Assembly (NCBI RefSeq): GCF_902506575.1
Contig: NZ_LR732544.1
Location: 1,043,199 to 1,107,198, forward strand
From: Streptomyces mexicanus
GTDB taxonomy: Bacteria; Actinomycetota; Actinomycetes; Streptomycetales; Streptomycetaceae
DNA: 64,000 nucleotides
Direction of reading: 5' to 3'
Shown: positions 26,605 to 36,100 of the stretch, piece after piece
Layout of the letters: the number at the start of each line of letters is the position of its first letter
Position numbering within the stretch: position 1 is the stretch's first letter
The notes under the pieces: model-generated
What the model was told of the DNA's origin: nothing
Databases searched by the model: none
What the model saw: only the letters and a program-made list of their open reading frames with translations
Made by a program: the position numbers and the translations under genes

Positions 26605-28644
26605 ATGGCACTCCACCCCCAGGCCGACGCCCTCCTGGCCCGCTCCCACCGGCTCGGCTCCGACCCCCGCAACACCAACTACGCCGGCGGCAACGCCTCC
26701 GCCAAGGGCACCGGCACCGACCCCGTCACCGGCGGTGACGTGGAGCTGATGTGGGTCAAGGGCTCGGGCGGTGACCTCGGCACGCTCACCGAGGCCGGTC
26801 TCGCCGTGCTGCGGCTGGACCGGCTGCGGGCGCTGACCGAGGTCTACCCGGGCGTCGAGCGCGAGGACGAGATGGTCGCCGCGTTCGACTACTGCCTGCA
26901 CGGCAAGGGCGGCGCGGCGCCCTCCATCGACACCGCCATGCACGGGCTGGTCGACGCCCCGCACGTGGACCACCTGCACCCCGACTCCGGGATCGCGCTG
27001 GCCTGCGCCGCCGACGGCGAGAAACTGACCGCCGAGTGCTTCGGCGAGTCGGTGGTGTGGGTGCCCTGGCGACGGCCCGGCTTCCAGCTCGGCCTGGACA
27101 TCGCGGCCATCAAGAAGGCCAACCCGCGGGCCATCGGCTGCATCCTCGGCGGGCACGGCATCACGGCGTGGGGCGAGACCTCCGAGGAGTGCGAGCGCAA
27201 CTCGCTGCACATCATCCGCACCGCCGAGGCGTTCCTCGCCGAGCGGGGCAAGGCGGAGCCCTTCGGGCCCGTGATCGAGGGCTACGCGGCGCTGCCCGAG
27301 GCCGAGCGCCGGGCGCGGGCCGCGGCCCTGGCGCCTCATGTGCGGGCCGTCGCCTCCCAGGACAGGGCGCAGGTCGGGCACTTCACCGACTCCGACGTCG
27401 TGCTGGACTTCCTCGCCCGCGCCGAGCACCCGCGGCTGGCCGCGCTCGGCACCTCCTGCCCCGACCACTTCCTGCGTACCAAGGTCCGCCCGCTCGTCCT
27501 CGACCTGCCGCCGACCGCCCCGCTGGAGCAGGCGATCGCCCGGCTGAAGGAACTGCACGCCGCGTACCGCGCGGAGTACGCCGCCTACTACGCGCGGCAC
27601 GCCACCGCGGACTCGCCCGCGATGCGCGGCGCCGACCCGGCGATCGTCCTGGTCCCCGGCGTGGGCATGTTCTCCTTCGGCAAGGACAAGCAGACCGCGC
27701 GGGTGGCCGGCGAGTTCTACGTCAACGCCATCAACGTCATGCGCGGCGCCGAGGCCGTCTCGACGTACGCGCCGATCGAGGAGGCGGAGAAGTTCCGCAT
27801 CGAGTACTGGGCGCTGGAGGAGGCCAAGTTCCGGCGGATGCCCAGGCCCAAGCCGCTGGCCACCCGCATCGCCCTGGTCACCGGCGCGGGCAGCGGCATC
27901 GGCAAGGCGATCGCGCACCGGCTGGTCGCCGAGGGCGCGTGTGTCGTCGTCGCCGACCTGAACGCCGAGAACGCCGCCGCCGTCGCGGACGAACTGGGCG
28001 GCCCCGACAAGGCCGTCGCCGTGACCGTCGACGTCACCTCCGAGGAGCAGATCGCCGCGGCCTTCCAGCAGGCCGTGCTCGCCTTCGGCGGCGTGGACCT
28101 GGTGGTGAACAACGCCGGGATCTCCCTCTCCAAGCCGCTGCTGGAGACCACCGCCGCGGACTGGGACGTGCAGCACGCCGTCATGGCCCGCGGCTCCTTC
28201 CTGGTCTCGCGCGAGGCGGCCCGGGTGATGACCGCGCAGGGCCTGGGCGGCGACATCGTCTACATCGCCTCCAAGAACGCCGTCTTCGCCGGGCCGAACA
28301 ACATCGCCTACTCCGCGACCAAGGCCGACCAGGCCCACCAGGTGCGGCTGCTGGCGGCCGAGCTGGGCGAGCACGGCATCCGGGTCAACGGTGTCAACCC
28401 GGACGGCGTGGTGCGCGGCTCCGGCATCTTCGCCGGCGGCTGGGGCGCCCAGCGGGCGGCGGTGTACGGCGTGCCGGAGGAGAAACTGGGCGAGTTCTAC
28501 GCGCAGCGCACCCTCCTCAAGCGCGAGGTGCTGCCCGAGCACGTCGCGAACGCCGTGTTCGCGCTGACCGGCGGCGATCTGACCCACACCACCGGGCTGC
28601 TCGTCCCCGTCGACGCCGGCGTCGCGGCCGCCTTCCTGCGGTGA
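26605..28644 (+). CDS. rhaEW: Bifunctional rhamnulose-1-phosphate aldolase / lactaldehyde dehydrogenase
   Basis: 679 aa fusion. An N-terminal class II aldolase domain (about 1-400) has HVDHLHPDSGIALA and the later His in GGHGITAWG as likely metal ligands. A C-terminal SDR domain (about 420-679) has TGAGSGIG, NNAG and the YSATK catalytic pair. The aldolase splits L-rhamnulose-1-P to DHAP and L-lactaldehyde, and the SDR half oxidises lactaldehyde to L-lactate. That makes the downstream lutABC genes functionally sensible. The stop overlaps the rhaB GTG. Confidence 0.92.
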   Translation: MALHPQADALLARSHRLGSDPRNTNYAGGNASAKGTGTDPVTGGDVELMWVKGSGGDLGTLTEAGLAVLRLDRLRALTEVYPGVEREDEMVAAFDYCLHGKGGAAPSIDTAMHGLVDAPHVDHLHPDSGIALACAADGEKLTAECFGESVVWVPWRRPGFQLGLDIAAIKKANPRAIGCILGGHGITAWGETSEECERNSLHIIRTAEAFLAERGKAEPFGPVIEGYAALPEAERRARAAALAPHVRAVASQDRAQVGHFTDSDVVLDFLARAEHPRLAALGTSCPDHFLRTKVRPLVLDLPPTAPLEQAIARLKELHAAYRAEYAAYYARHATADSPAMRGADPAIVLVPGVGMFSFGKDKQTARVAGEFYVNAINVMRGAEAVSTYAPIEEAEKFRIEYWALEEAKFRRMPRPKPLATRIALVTGAGSGIGKAIAHRLVAEGACVVVADLNAENAAAVADELGGPDKAVAVTVDVTSEEQIAAAFQQAVLAFGGVDLVVNNAGISLSKPLLETTAADWDVQHAVMARGSFLVSREAARVMTAQGLGGDIVYIASKNAVFAGPNNIAYSATKADQAHQVRLLAAELGEHGIRVNGVNPDGVVRGSGIFAGGWGAQRAAVYGVPEEKLGEFYAQRTLLKREVLPEHVANAVFALTGGDLTHTTGLLVPVDAGVAAAFLR

Positions 28645-30947
28645 GCGGACGCGTGCGGACCTACGCGGCGGTCGATCTCGGCGCGTCCAGCGGGCGCGTC
28701 ATGACCGGCCGCGTGGGTCAGGACGTGCTGGAGCTGAGCGAGGCGCACCGCTTCCCCAACCGGCCCGTGCGCACCCCCGAGGGGCTGCGCTGGGACATCC
28801 TCGCGCTGTACGCGGGGGTGCTCGAGGGGCTGCGGGCGGCGGGAGCGGTGGACTCCGTCGGCATCGACAGCTGGGCCGTGGACTTTGGGCTGCTGGACGC
28901 CGACGGGGCGCTGCTCGGCAACCCGGTGCACTACCGCGACAGCCGCACCGAGGGGGTCGCGCAGAAGGTGTGGGCGACGGTGCCGGCGGCCGAGCTGTAC
29001 GCGGCGACCGGGCTGCAGTACGCGCCGTTCAACACGCTCTACCAGCTGGCGGCGGCCCGCGGCACGGCGCAGTTCGCCCACGCGCGGCGCCTGTTGCTGA
29101 TCCCGGACCTGCTGACGTACTGGCTGACCGGCGAGCAGGGCACGGAGCTGACCAACGCCTCCACCACCCAGCTCCTCGACCCGCGCACCCGCGCCTGGTC
29201 CCACGACGTCGCCGCCCGGCTCGGCATCGACCTGGGCCTGTTCGCGCCGCTGCGCCGGCCCGGCGACCCGGCGGGCGCGCTGCGCCCGGAGGTCCTGGAG
29301 CAGACCGGGCTGCACGGACCCGTGCCGGTGACGACGGTCGCCTCGCACGACACGGCGTCCGCGGTGGCCGCCGTCCCCGCCGAGGGCGAGCGGTTCGCGT
29401 ACATCTGCACCGGCACCTGGTCGCTGGCCGGGCTGGAGCTGGACGCGCCCGTGCTCACCGAGGACAGCCGCGCCGCGAACTTCACCAACGAACTCGGGAT
29501 CGACGGCACGGTCCGCTATCTGCGCAACATCATGGGCCTGTGGCTGCTGCAGGAGTGCCTGCGGGAGTGGGGCGAGCCGGACCTGGGCGAACTGCTGCGG
29601 CAGGCCGCCGAGGTGCCGGCGCTGCGGTCGGTCGTGGACGCCCAGGACGCGGCGTTCCTCGCGCCGGGGCGGATGCCGGAGCGGATCGCGGCCGCCTGCC
29701 GATCGACGGGACAGCCGGTGCCGGCCACGCCCGCCGAGGTCACCCGCTGCGTCCTCGACTCGCTCGCCCTGGCCCACCGCCGGGCCCTCGCCGACGCCCA
29801 GCGGCTCACGGACCGTCCCGTGGACGTGGTGCACATCGTGGGCGGCGGCACGCGCAACGCGCTGCTGTGCCAGCTGACCGCCGACGCCTGCGGGCTGCCG
29901 GTGGTGGCCGGCCCGGCGGAGGCGGCGGCCCTGGGCAACGTCCTGGTGCAGGCACGGGCGCACGGGCTGGTCGGTGACCGCGCGGACATGCGGCGCCTGC
30001 TCGCCCGCACCCAGCCGCTGACGCGGTACGCGCCGCGCGGCGACGCCGCCGCGTGGCGGGCCGCCGAGGACCGGCTCGCCGCCGCCGTGCCGTGGGGCGG
30101 CCCGGCCGCCACGCCGTGCGGCGGGGACTTACCCCGCCTGCCGGGCCTTACTAGGCTTCATCCATCCGATGATCGACAACGAGGAGCCGCGATGCGTGTC
30201 GCCCTGTTCCTGACCTGCGTCAACGACACGCTGTATCCGGACACCGGGCGCGCCGTGGTGAAACTGCTGACCAGGCTGGGCGTGGACGTGGACTTCCCCA
30301 CGGCCCAGACGTGTTGCGGGCAGGCGCACTACAACACCGGCTACCGGCACGAGGCGGAACCGCTGGCCCGGCACTTCTCCGATGTCTTCCGTGACTACGA
30401 GGCGATCGTGACCCCGTCCGGGTCGTGCGGGGCGATGGTGCGGGAGCTGTATCCCCGCATGGGCGAGCGGGCGCGGGCCGAGGGCCGGGGCGACGCACTG
30501 GCCCGGACACTGGCACCGGTGGTGCCCAAGACGTACGAGCTGACCGAGTTCCTGGTCGACGTGCTGGGCGTGACGGACGTCGGGGCGTACTACCCGCACC
30601 GGGTGACCTACCACCCGACCTGCCACGGGCTGCGCTCCCTGGGACTCGGGGACCGCCCCCGCAGGCTGCTGGAAGCGGTCAAGGGCCTGGAGCTGGTCGA
30701 GCTGCCGGGCGCGGAGGAGTGCTGCGGGTTCGGCGGCACCTTCGCGGTGAAGAACGCGGACGTCTCGGCGGCCATGGGCGCCGACAAGGTGCGCAACGCC
30801 GCCTCGACCGGCGCGGACGTGCTGTGCGCGGCCGACAACTCCTGCCTGATGCACATCGGCGGCACGATGACCCGGCTGGGCACCGGCATGCGGCCGGTGC
30901 ACATCGCCGAGATCCTGGCGAGCACCGAGGAGGACCCGGCCGCATGA
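28641..30947 (+). CDS. rhaB: Rhamnulokinase, frame continuous with LutA (768-codon open frame)
   Basis: GTG 28641 overlaps the previous stop. Residues 1 to about 490 are a full FGGY-type rhamnulokinase: VDLGASSGRV phosphate motif, SWAVDFGLLD, TGTWSLAG and GGGTRNALLCQ. It phosphorylates L-rhamnulose. No stop codon follows. The frame passes through a ~27-residue linker (about 30111-30191), containing an in-frame TTA codon at 30129-30131, straight into lutA at ATG 30192. The linker DNA is AT-richer and has a ribosome site, so it looks intergenic. A TAG at 30152-30154 lies in the +2 frame, so one indel could have removed the normal stop. The product may be a RhaB-LutA fusion or an extended RhaB plus independently started LutA. 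Confidence 0.85.
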   Translation: MSGRVRTYAAVDLGASSGRVMTGRVGQDVLELSEAHRFPNRPVRTPEGLRWDILALYAGVLEGLRAAGAVDSVGIDSWAVDFGLLDADGALLGNPVHYRDSRTEGVAQKVWATVPAAELYAATGLQYAPFNTLYQLAAARGTAQFAHARRLLLIPDLLTYWLTGEQGTELTNASTTQLLDPRTRAWSHDVAARLGIDLGLFAPLRRPGDPAGALRPEVLEQTGLHGPVPVTTVASHDTASAVAAVPAEGERFAYICTGTWSLAGLELDAPVLTEDSRAANFTNELGIDGTVRYLRNIMGLWLLQECLREWGEPDLGELLRQAAEVPALRSVVDAQDAAFLAPGRMPERIAAACRSTGQPVPATPAEVTRCVLDSLALAHRRALADAQRLTDRPVDVVHIVGGGTRNALLCQLTADACGLPVVAGPAEAAALGNVLVQARAHGLVGDRADMRRLLARTQPLTRYAPRGDAAAWRAAEDRLAAAVPWGGPAATPCGGDLPRLPGLTRLHPSDDRQRGAAMRVALFLTCVNDTLYPDTGRAVVKLLTRLGVDVDFPTAQTCCGQAHYNTGYRHEAEPLARHFSDVFRDYEAIVTPSGSCGAMVRELYPRMGERARAEGRGDALARTLAPVVPKTYELTEFLVDVLGVTDVGAYYPHRVTYHPTCHGLRSLGLGDRPRRLLEAVKGLELVELPGAEECCGFGGTFAVKNADVSAAMGADKVRNAASTGADVLCAADNSCLMHIGGTMTRLGTGMRPVHIAEILASTEEDPAA
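30192..30947 (+). CDS. lutA: L-lactate utilisation protein A (Fe-S oxidoreductase subunit)
   Basis: 251 aa if started at ATG 30192, which has GAGGAG 5 nt upstream. Two CCG domains supply the cysteines: TCCGQAHYNTG, SGSCGAMV, YHPTCHGLRS and ECCGFGGTF. LutA with LutB and LutC oxidises L-lactate to pyruvate in the cytoplasm. Its frame is the same as rhaB with no stop between. The stop overlaps lutB (ATGA). Confidence 0.88.
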   Translation: MRVALFLTCVNDTLYPDTGRAVVKLLTRLGVDVDFPTAQTCCGQAHYNTGYRHEAEPLARHFSDVFRDYEAIVTPSGSCGAMVRELYPRMGERARAEGRGDALARTLAPVVPKTYELTEFLVDVLGVTDVGAYYPHRVTYHPTCHGLRSLGLGDRPRRLLEAVKGLELVELPGAEECCGFGGTFAVKNADVSAAMGADKVRNAASTGADVLCAADNSCLMHIGGTMTRLGTGMRPVHIAEILASTEEDPAA

Positions 30948-32431
30948 GCACCACATACCTGGGCATGCCCGCGTTCGAGTCGTTCCCGAAGGCCGCGCAC
31001 GAGGCGGTCCGCGACGAAACCCTGCGCCGCAACCTGCGCCACGCCACCCACACCATCCGGGCCAAGCGGGCCAAGGCGGTGGCGGAAGTGTCCGACTGGG
31101 CGCGGCTGCGCGAGGCCGGCAAGCGGATCAAGGACCACACGCTGCGCCACCTGGACCGCTATCTGGTGCAGGTGGAGGAGGCGGTGACGGCGGCCGGCGG
31201 CACCGTGCACTGGGCGGTGGACGCCGAGGAGGCCAACCGGATCGTGGCCGGCCTGGTCAAGGCGACCGGCGAGCGCGAGGTCGTCAAGGTCAAGTCGATG
31301 GCGACGCAGGAGATCGGGCTCAACGAGGCCCTGGAGGCCGAGGGCATCCGCGCCTACGAGACCGACCTGGCCGAGCTGATCGTGCAGTTGGGCAAGGACC
31401 GGCCCTCGCACATCCTGGTCCCGGCCATCCACCGCAACCGCGGCGAGATCCGTGACATCTTCCGCTCCGAGATGGGCGCCTGGGGCCGCCCGGCCCCCGA
31501 GGGGCTGACCGACACACCCGCCGAACTCGCCGAGGCGGCCCGGCTGCACCTGCGGGAGAAGTTCCTGCGCGCCAAGGTCGGCATCTCCGGCGCCAACTTC
31601 GTCGTCGCCGAGACCGGCACCCTGGTGGTCGTGGAGTCCGAGGGCAACGGGCGGATGTGCCTGACCCTGCCCGAGACGCTGATCTCGGTCGTCGGCATCG
31701 AGAAGATCGTGCCCACCTGGCGGGACCTGGAGGTGTTCCTGCAGACCCTGCCCCGCTCGTCCACCGCCGAGCGGATGAACCCGTACACGTCGATGTGGAC
31801 GGGCACCACCGACGGCGACGGCCCGAGCACCTTCCACCTGGTGCTGCTGGACAACGGCCGCACCGACACCCTCGCCGACGAGGTGGGCCGCCAGGCGCTG
31901 CGCTGCATCCGCTGCTCGGCCTGCCTGAACGTGTGCCCGGTGTACGAGCGGGCCGGCGGGCACGCCTACGGCCCGGTCTACCCCGGACCGATCGGCGCGA
32001 TCCTCAGCCCGCAGCTGCGGGGCACGGCCAGCGAGATCGACGCCTCGCTGCCGTACGCGTCGTCGCTGTGCGGCGCCTGCTACGAGGTGTGCCCGGTCGC
32101 CATCGACATCCCCGAGGTGCTGGTGCATCTGCGCGAGCGGGTCGCCGAGGGCGGGCAGGCGACACGAGGCGGCAGCAAGGTGGTGCTCAAGCCCGCCAAG
32201 GGCCACGCGGCCGAGCGGGCGGCGATGCGGGCGGCGCGCTGGGCGTTCACGCATCCCGGTGCGCTGGCCGCCGGTCAGCGGCTGGCCTCGCGCACCCGCC
32301 GCTTCCATCCCCGTACGCTGCCCGGACCCGGCCGGGCCTGGAGCGGCAGCCGGGATCTGCCGGCGGTGCCCGCGGAGCCGTTCCGGGACTGGTGGCAGCG
32401 CACCCGCGGCGGAAAGGACGAGGCGAAGTGA
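30944..32431 (+). CDS. lutB: L-lactate utilisation protein B (2x[4Fe-4S])
   Basis: 495 aa from ATG 30944. An N-terminal LUD domain (about 60-300) is followed by two ferredoxin-like clusters, CIRCSACLNVCPVY (about 320) and CGACYEVCPVAI (about 375), and a C-terminal extension. It is the central electron-transfer and catalytic subunit of the LutABC lactate oxidation system. It overlaps both neighbours by 4 nt. Confidence 0.93.
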   Translation: MSTTYLGMPAFESFPKAAHEAVRDETLRRNLRHATHTIRAKRAKAVAEVSDWARLREAGKRIKDHTLRHLDRYLVQVEEAVTAAGGTVHWAVDAEEANRIVAGLVKATGEREVVKVKSMATQEIGLNEALEAEGIRAYETDLAELIVQLGKDRPSHILVPAIHRNRGEIRDIFRSEMGAWGRPAPEGLTDTPAELAEAARLHLREKFLRAKVGISGANFVVAETGTLVVVESEGNGRMCLTLPETLISVVGIEKIVPTWRDLEVFLQTLPRSSTAERMNPYTSMWTGTTDGDGPSTFHLVLLDNGRTDTLADEVGRQALRCIRCSACLNVCPVYERAGGHAYGPVYPGPIGAILSPQLRGTASEIDASLPYASSLCGACYEVCPVAIDIPEVLVHLRERVAEGGQATRGGSKVVLKPAKGHAAERAAMRAARWAFTHPGALAAGQRLASRTRRFHPRTLPGPGRAWSGSRDLPAVPAEPFRDWWQRTRGGKDEAK

Positions 32432-33072
32432 GCAGCAGGGAGAGGATCCTGGGCCGGGTGCGCCGCGCCCTGGCGGACGTGCCGGCGAACGACACGCCCT
32501 ACGAGGAGGCCGTCCACCGCGACTATCTGCGCCGGCACGGCGAGCGGACCGTCGCCCAGACGGTGGACCTGCTGGCGGAGAACCTGGTGGACTACCGGGC
32601 GATCGTGCACCGCAGCGACACCGCGGGGCTGCCGGGGCTCATCGCCCATCTGCTGGGCGAGCGGGACGCGAAAAGCGTGCTGGTGCCGCCGGGGCTGGAC
32701 GCGGGGTGGCTGGCGCAGACGGACGTGCCGAGGGTGGAGGACCGGGCGGAGAGCACCCCGGACGAACTGGACCACGTCGACAGTGTGATCACCGGCTGCG
32801 CGGTCGCCGTCGCCGAGACCGGCACCATCGTCCTGGACGGCTCCCCCGACCAGGGCCGCCGCCGGATCACCCTGGTCCCCGACCACCACATCTGCGTGGT
32901 CCGCGTCCCCGACCAGGTCGTCGCCTCCGTCCCCGAGGCCCTGGAACGTCTCACCCCGTCCCGTCCCCTGACGTGGATCTCCGGACCGTCCGCGACCAGC
33001 GACATCGAACTGGACCGGGTGGAGGGCGTGCACGGGCCGCGCATCCTGGAAGTGGTCCTGGTCGGCGACTGA
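32428..33072 (+). CDS. lutC: L-lactate utilisation protein C (LUD domain)
   Basis: 214 aa from GTG 32428 (GTGA overlap with lutB). LUD/DUF162 fold with AVAVAETGTIVLDGSPDQGRR and LVPDHHICVV. Third subunit of LutABC. It is the last gene of the rhamnose-to-pyruvate operon and is followed by a strong terminator. Confidence 0.92.
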   Translation: MSSRERILGRVRRALADVPANDTPYEEAVHRDYLRRHGERTVAQTVDLLAENLVDYRAIVHRSDTAGLPGLIAHLLGERDAKSVLVPPGLDAGWLAQTDVPRVEDRAESTPDELDHVDSVITGCAVAVAETGTIVLDGSPDQGRRRITLVPDHHICVVRVPDQVVASVPEALERLTPSRPLTWISGPSATSDIELDRVEGVHGPRILEVVLVGD

Positions 33073-33089
33073 GGCACCGGTCCCGGCGA

Positions 33090-33124
33090 CCGCGGCCCGC
33101 GGCCCGCGGCCCGCAGCCCGCAGC
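33090..33124. repeat. Five tandem 7-nt units
   Basis: CCGCGGC three times then CCGCAGC twice, directly between the lutC stop and the terminator hairpin. Confidence 0.75.
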
Positions 33125-33126
33125 CC

Positions 33127-33159
33127 GTCGGCCCCGCACGATGTCCGTGCGGGGCCGAC
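33127..33159. terminator. Bidirectional terminator between lutC and rhamnosidase gene
   Basis: GTCGGCCCCGCAC (33127-33139) pairs perfectly over 13 bp with 33147-33159, loop 7 nt. A short T-rich stretch (TCTTTG) follows on the plus strand. Confidence 0.88.
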
Positions 33160-33180
33160 GGCCGTCTTTGTGGTGTGCGG

Positions 33181-36100
33181 TCAGCTCAGGGCGGAGGTCA
33201 CTTCGTAGCGCCCCGACGGCAGCCGGTAGGAGGCCGTGCCGTCCGCGAAGCCCAGATACCTCACTCCCCCGACGTGGGACAGCGGCGTCCTGCCCTCGCG
33301 AACGGTGTCCGGGTCCGCGGCCGGAAGGCGCAGGGTGGCCGTGGAGTTGGCGGGGACGACGGCCCGGTAGGTCAGGGTGCGGTCCTTCACCGTCCACTCG
33401 CTGGCGATCCGGCCGTACGGGGAGACGTGCTCACCGGCCACGTGCGTGATGCGGCCCGTGGGGTCGGGGTGGGGGCGCAGGAAGAAGTGGCGGAAGCCCG
33501 GGTGCTCGGGGTCCTTGGCGATACCGGCCATGCCCTCGTACATCCACTCCATGATCGCCCCGTAGGAATAGTGGTTGAAGGAGTTCATCTCCACCGGCCC
33601 GAAGCCGTCCTGCTTCGAGTAGGAGTTCCAGCGCTCCCAGACGGTGGTGGCGCCGTTGTCCACCGAGTACAGCCAGGACGGCATGGCGTTCTGGTGGAGC
33701 AGCTTGTAGGCGAGGTCGGCGCGGCCCTCGTCGGTGAGGACGGGGGCGAGCACGTTCACCCCGAGGAAGCCGACGGAGAGGGTGTTCTCGGCGTACTGCA
33801 CGCGCGTGCTGCCGGGGTGGGCGGCCTTGTAGGCGGCGTCGTTGCCGATGTTGTCGGCGAGCAGGGCGACCAGCCGGCGGCGCTGGGCCTCGGTGTCGTA
33901 CAGGCCGAGTTTGAGCACCCACAGCAGCGCGGTCTGGCTGTTGTCCTCGGGGGCGGTGCCGTTGATCGGGCTGCCGCCGAGGCTGGAGCGGACGGTGACG
34001 GTGTCGCCGTCCACCGTCAGGTACTTCGCCAGGAAGGCCCGCTTGATGTCGGCGAAGAGCGCGTCGTACCGGTCGGCCTCGGCGGTGCGGTCCGTCGCCC
34101 GTGCCATCTGCGCCATCAGGCGGGTGCTGTAGGCGTAGTACACGTCGCTCATGAACTGGGTGCCGGTGCTCTGCGGGGCGAGCCAGTCGGCGAACAGGGC
34201 ACCCTGGCCGGCGTAGGTGTCCCCGGTCCTGGCCCGGATCCAGTCCAGGTAGCGGGTCATCGCCGCCCAGCTGCGGTCGACGACCGTCCGGTCGCCGCTC
34301 ATCTGCCACACCGTCCAGGGCACGACGACCCCGCAGTCGGCCCAACCGCTCACCGGGGCGGCCGCGTTGTAGCGGTTGCCGGGGGCGACGGCCGTGAACT
34401 GGGCGCCGTCCAGGCCGTAGGTCTTCTGCGACTCGATGAGGATGTCCTCGAAGTGGCTGAGGAAGGCGACCGCGTCGACGTTGTACAGGCCGGTGCCGCA
34501 GAACAGCTGGGTGTCGCCGGTCCAGCCGAGGCGTTCGTCGCGCTGCGGGCAGTCGGTGGGGATCCACAGGTAGTTGCCGCGCTGGCCCCAGTGGACGTTG
34601 CTGATCAGCTGGTTGACCTGGGCGTCGTCGGTGGTGACGGTGCCGATCTCGCGCAGCGCGGAGGTGGCGACCCGCCCGGTCAGGGAGGTGACGGTGACCG
34701 GTCCGCCGGTGACCGTCACCGACGCGTAGCGGAAGCCGTAGAAGGTGAGGGAGTCCTCGTGGGTCTCGCCGTGCGGGTCGCCCTTGAGGGTGTACGTGCT
34801 GGTCGCCTTCGCGGTGCGCAGGTTGGCGCGGTAGACCGAGCCCTCCGGGCCGTCGGCGCCCTTGCTGGTGTCGTTCAGCATCTCGCCGAAGCGGAAGGCG
34901 ACTTCGGCGCCGGCCGGCCCGCGCAGGGTGTAGCGGGGCACTCCGACCATGTTCTGGCCCAGGTCGAAGACCGCCGTGTCGCCCTCGGCGAGCGTGACCG
35001 AGGCGGTCGCGGCGCGGGCGGGGTCGGTGACCGTGCGGGCGGGGTCCACGACGACGCGGCCCTTGCCGTTGGCGCTGCCCGCCTGGCCGGTGACGCCGGT
35101 GTACACGGTCACGGACCGCGGTCTGCGGTCCCACTCGGGGGTGAGGCGGGCGCTCTCGCCCGGGGAGGCGACCAGCATGGCGCCGGGGGAACGGGCGGCG
35201 TGGCCGTGCTCGGCCACGTCCGCCCAGGCGGAGTCGTCGAAGCCGTTCGCCGTCCAGCCGGGCAGTTCCCTGCGGGCGTCGTAGGTCTGGCCGTCGTAGA
35301 TGTCGTCGGCGCGGTAGGGACCGGGGTCGGTGGCCTTCCAGCCGGCGCCGGGCCCGGTGACCACCGACTGGGTGGAGCCGTCGGCGTAGCGCAGGAGCAG
35401 CTTGGCCTTCAGGGCGAGCGGGTTGCCGTCCTCGGCGTAGTACACGCTGCCGTCGGAGACGCGGCCGTTGTACCAGCCGTTGCCGAGCACCGCGGCGAGG
35501 GTGAGCTGCCGGTCCTCCCCCACCAGGGCGGTGACGTCATAGGTGAGGTAGCTGACGGTGGTGTCGTAGTTCGTCCAGCCCGGGGCGAGGAGTTCGTGGG
35601 TGGTGCCGTCGCCGTGCGGGACGCTGACCCGGCGGCCGTTGACGTACGCCTCGTACACGCCGAGCGCCGAGAGGTACAGCCGCGCCTCGCGGACCCGGCC
35701 GCGCAGGGCGACCTGGCGGCGCAGCAGCGGCGCTCCGGGCGAGTTCGGCTTCTTGCCGGCCATGGTGATCCAGCGGGCGCCGTCCCAGCGGGTGGTGCCG
35801 TCGGTGCTCATCAGGCCGGTCTCGAAGGTGGCCACCGGGGCGTCCGGCAGCGGCCGCCCGCGCTCGTCCCAGACGCGTACGGTCCAGAAGTAGCGGGTCG
35901 AGGGGGTGAGCGCGCGGCCGGCGTGGCGCACGGCCACCGACTCCGCCGAGACGACCCGTCCGCTGTCCCACACGTCGGCGCGGCCCGGTCGCAGCCGGTC
36001 GGCGGAGGTGGCGACGAGGAGGCGGTAGGCGCTCTGGCGGCGGCCGCGGACCGGGGAGGACATGCGCCAGCCGAAACGGGGGTTCTCCGCGTCCACGCCC

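Noticed and set aside
25303..28587. 1094-codon minus-strand open frame
   Set aside because: Antisense shadow of rhaI and the aldolase-dehydrogenase gene, with low-complexity composition.
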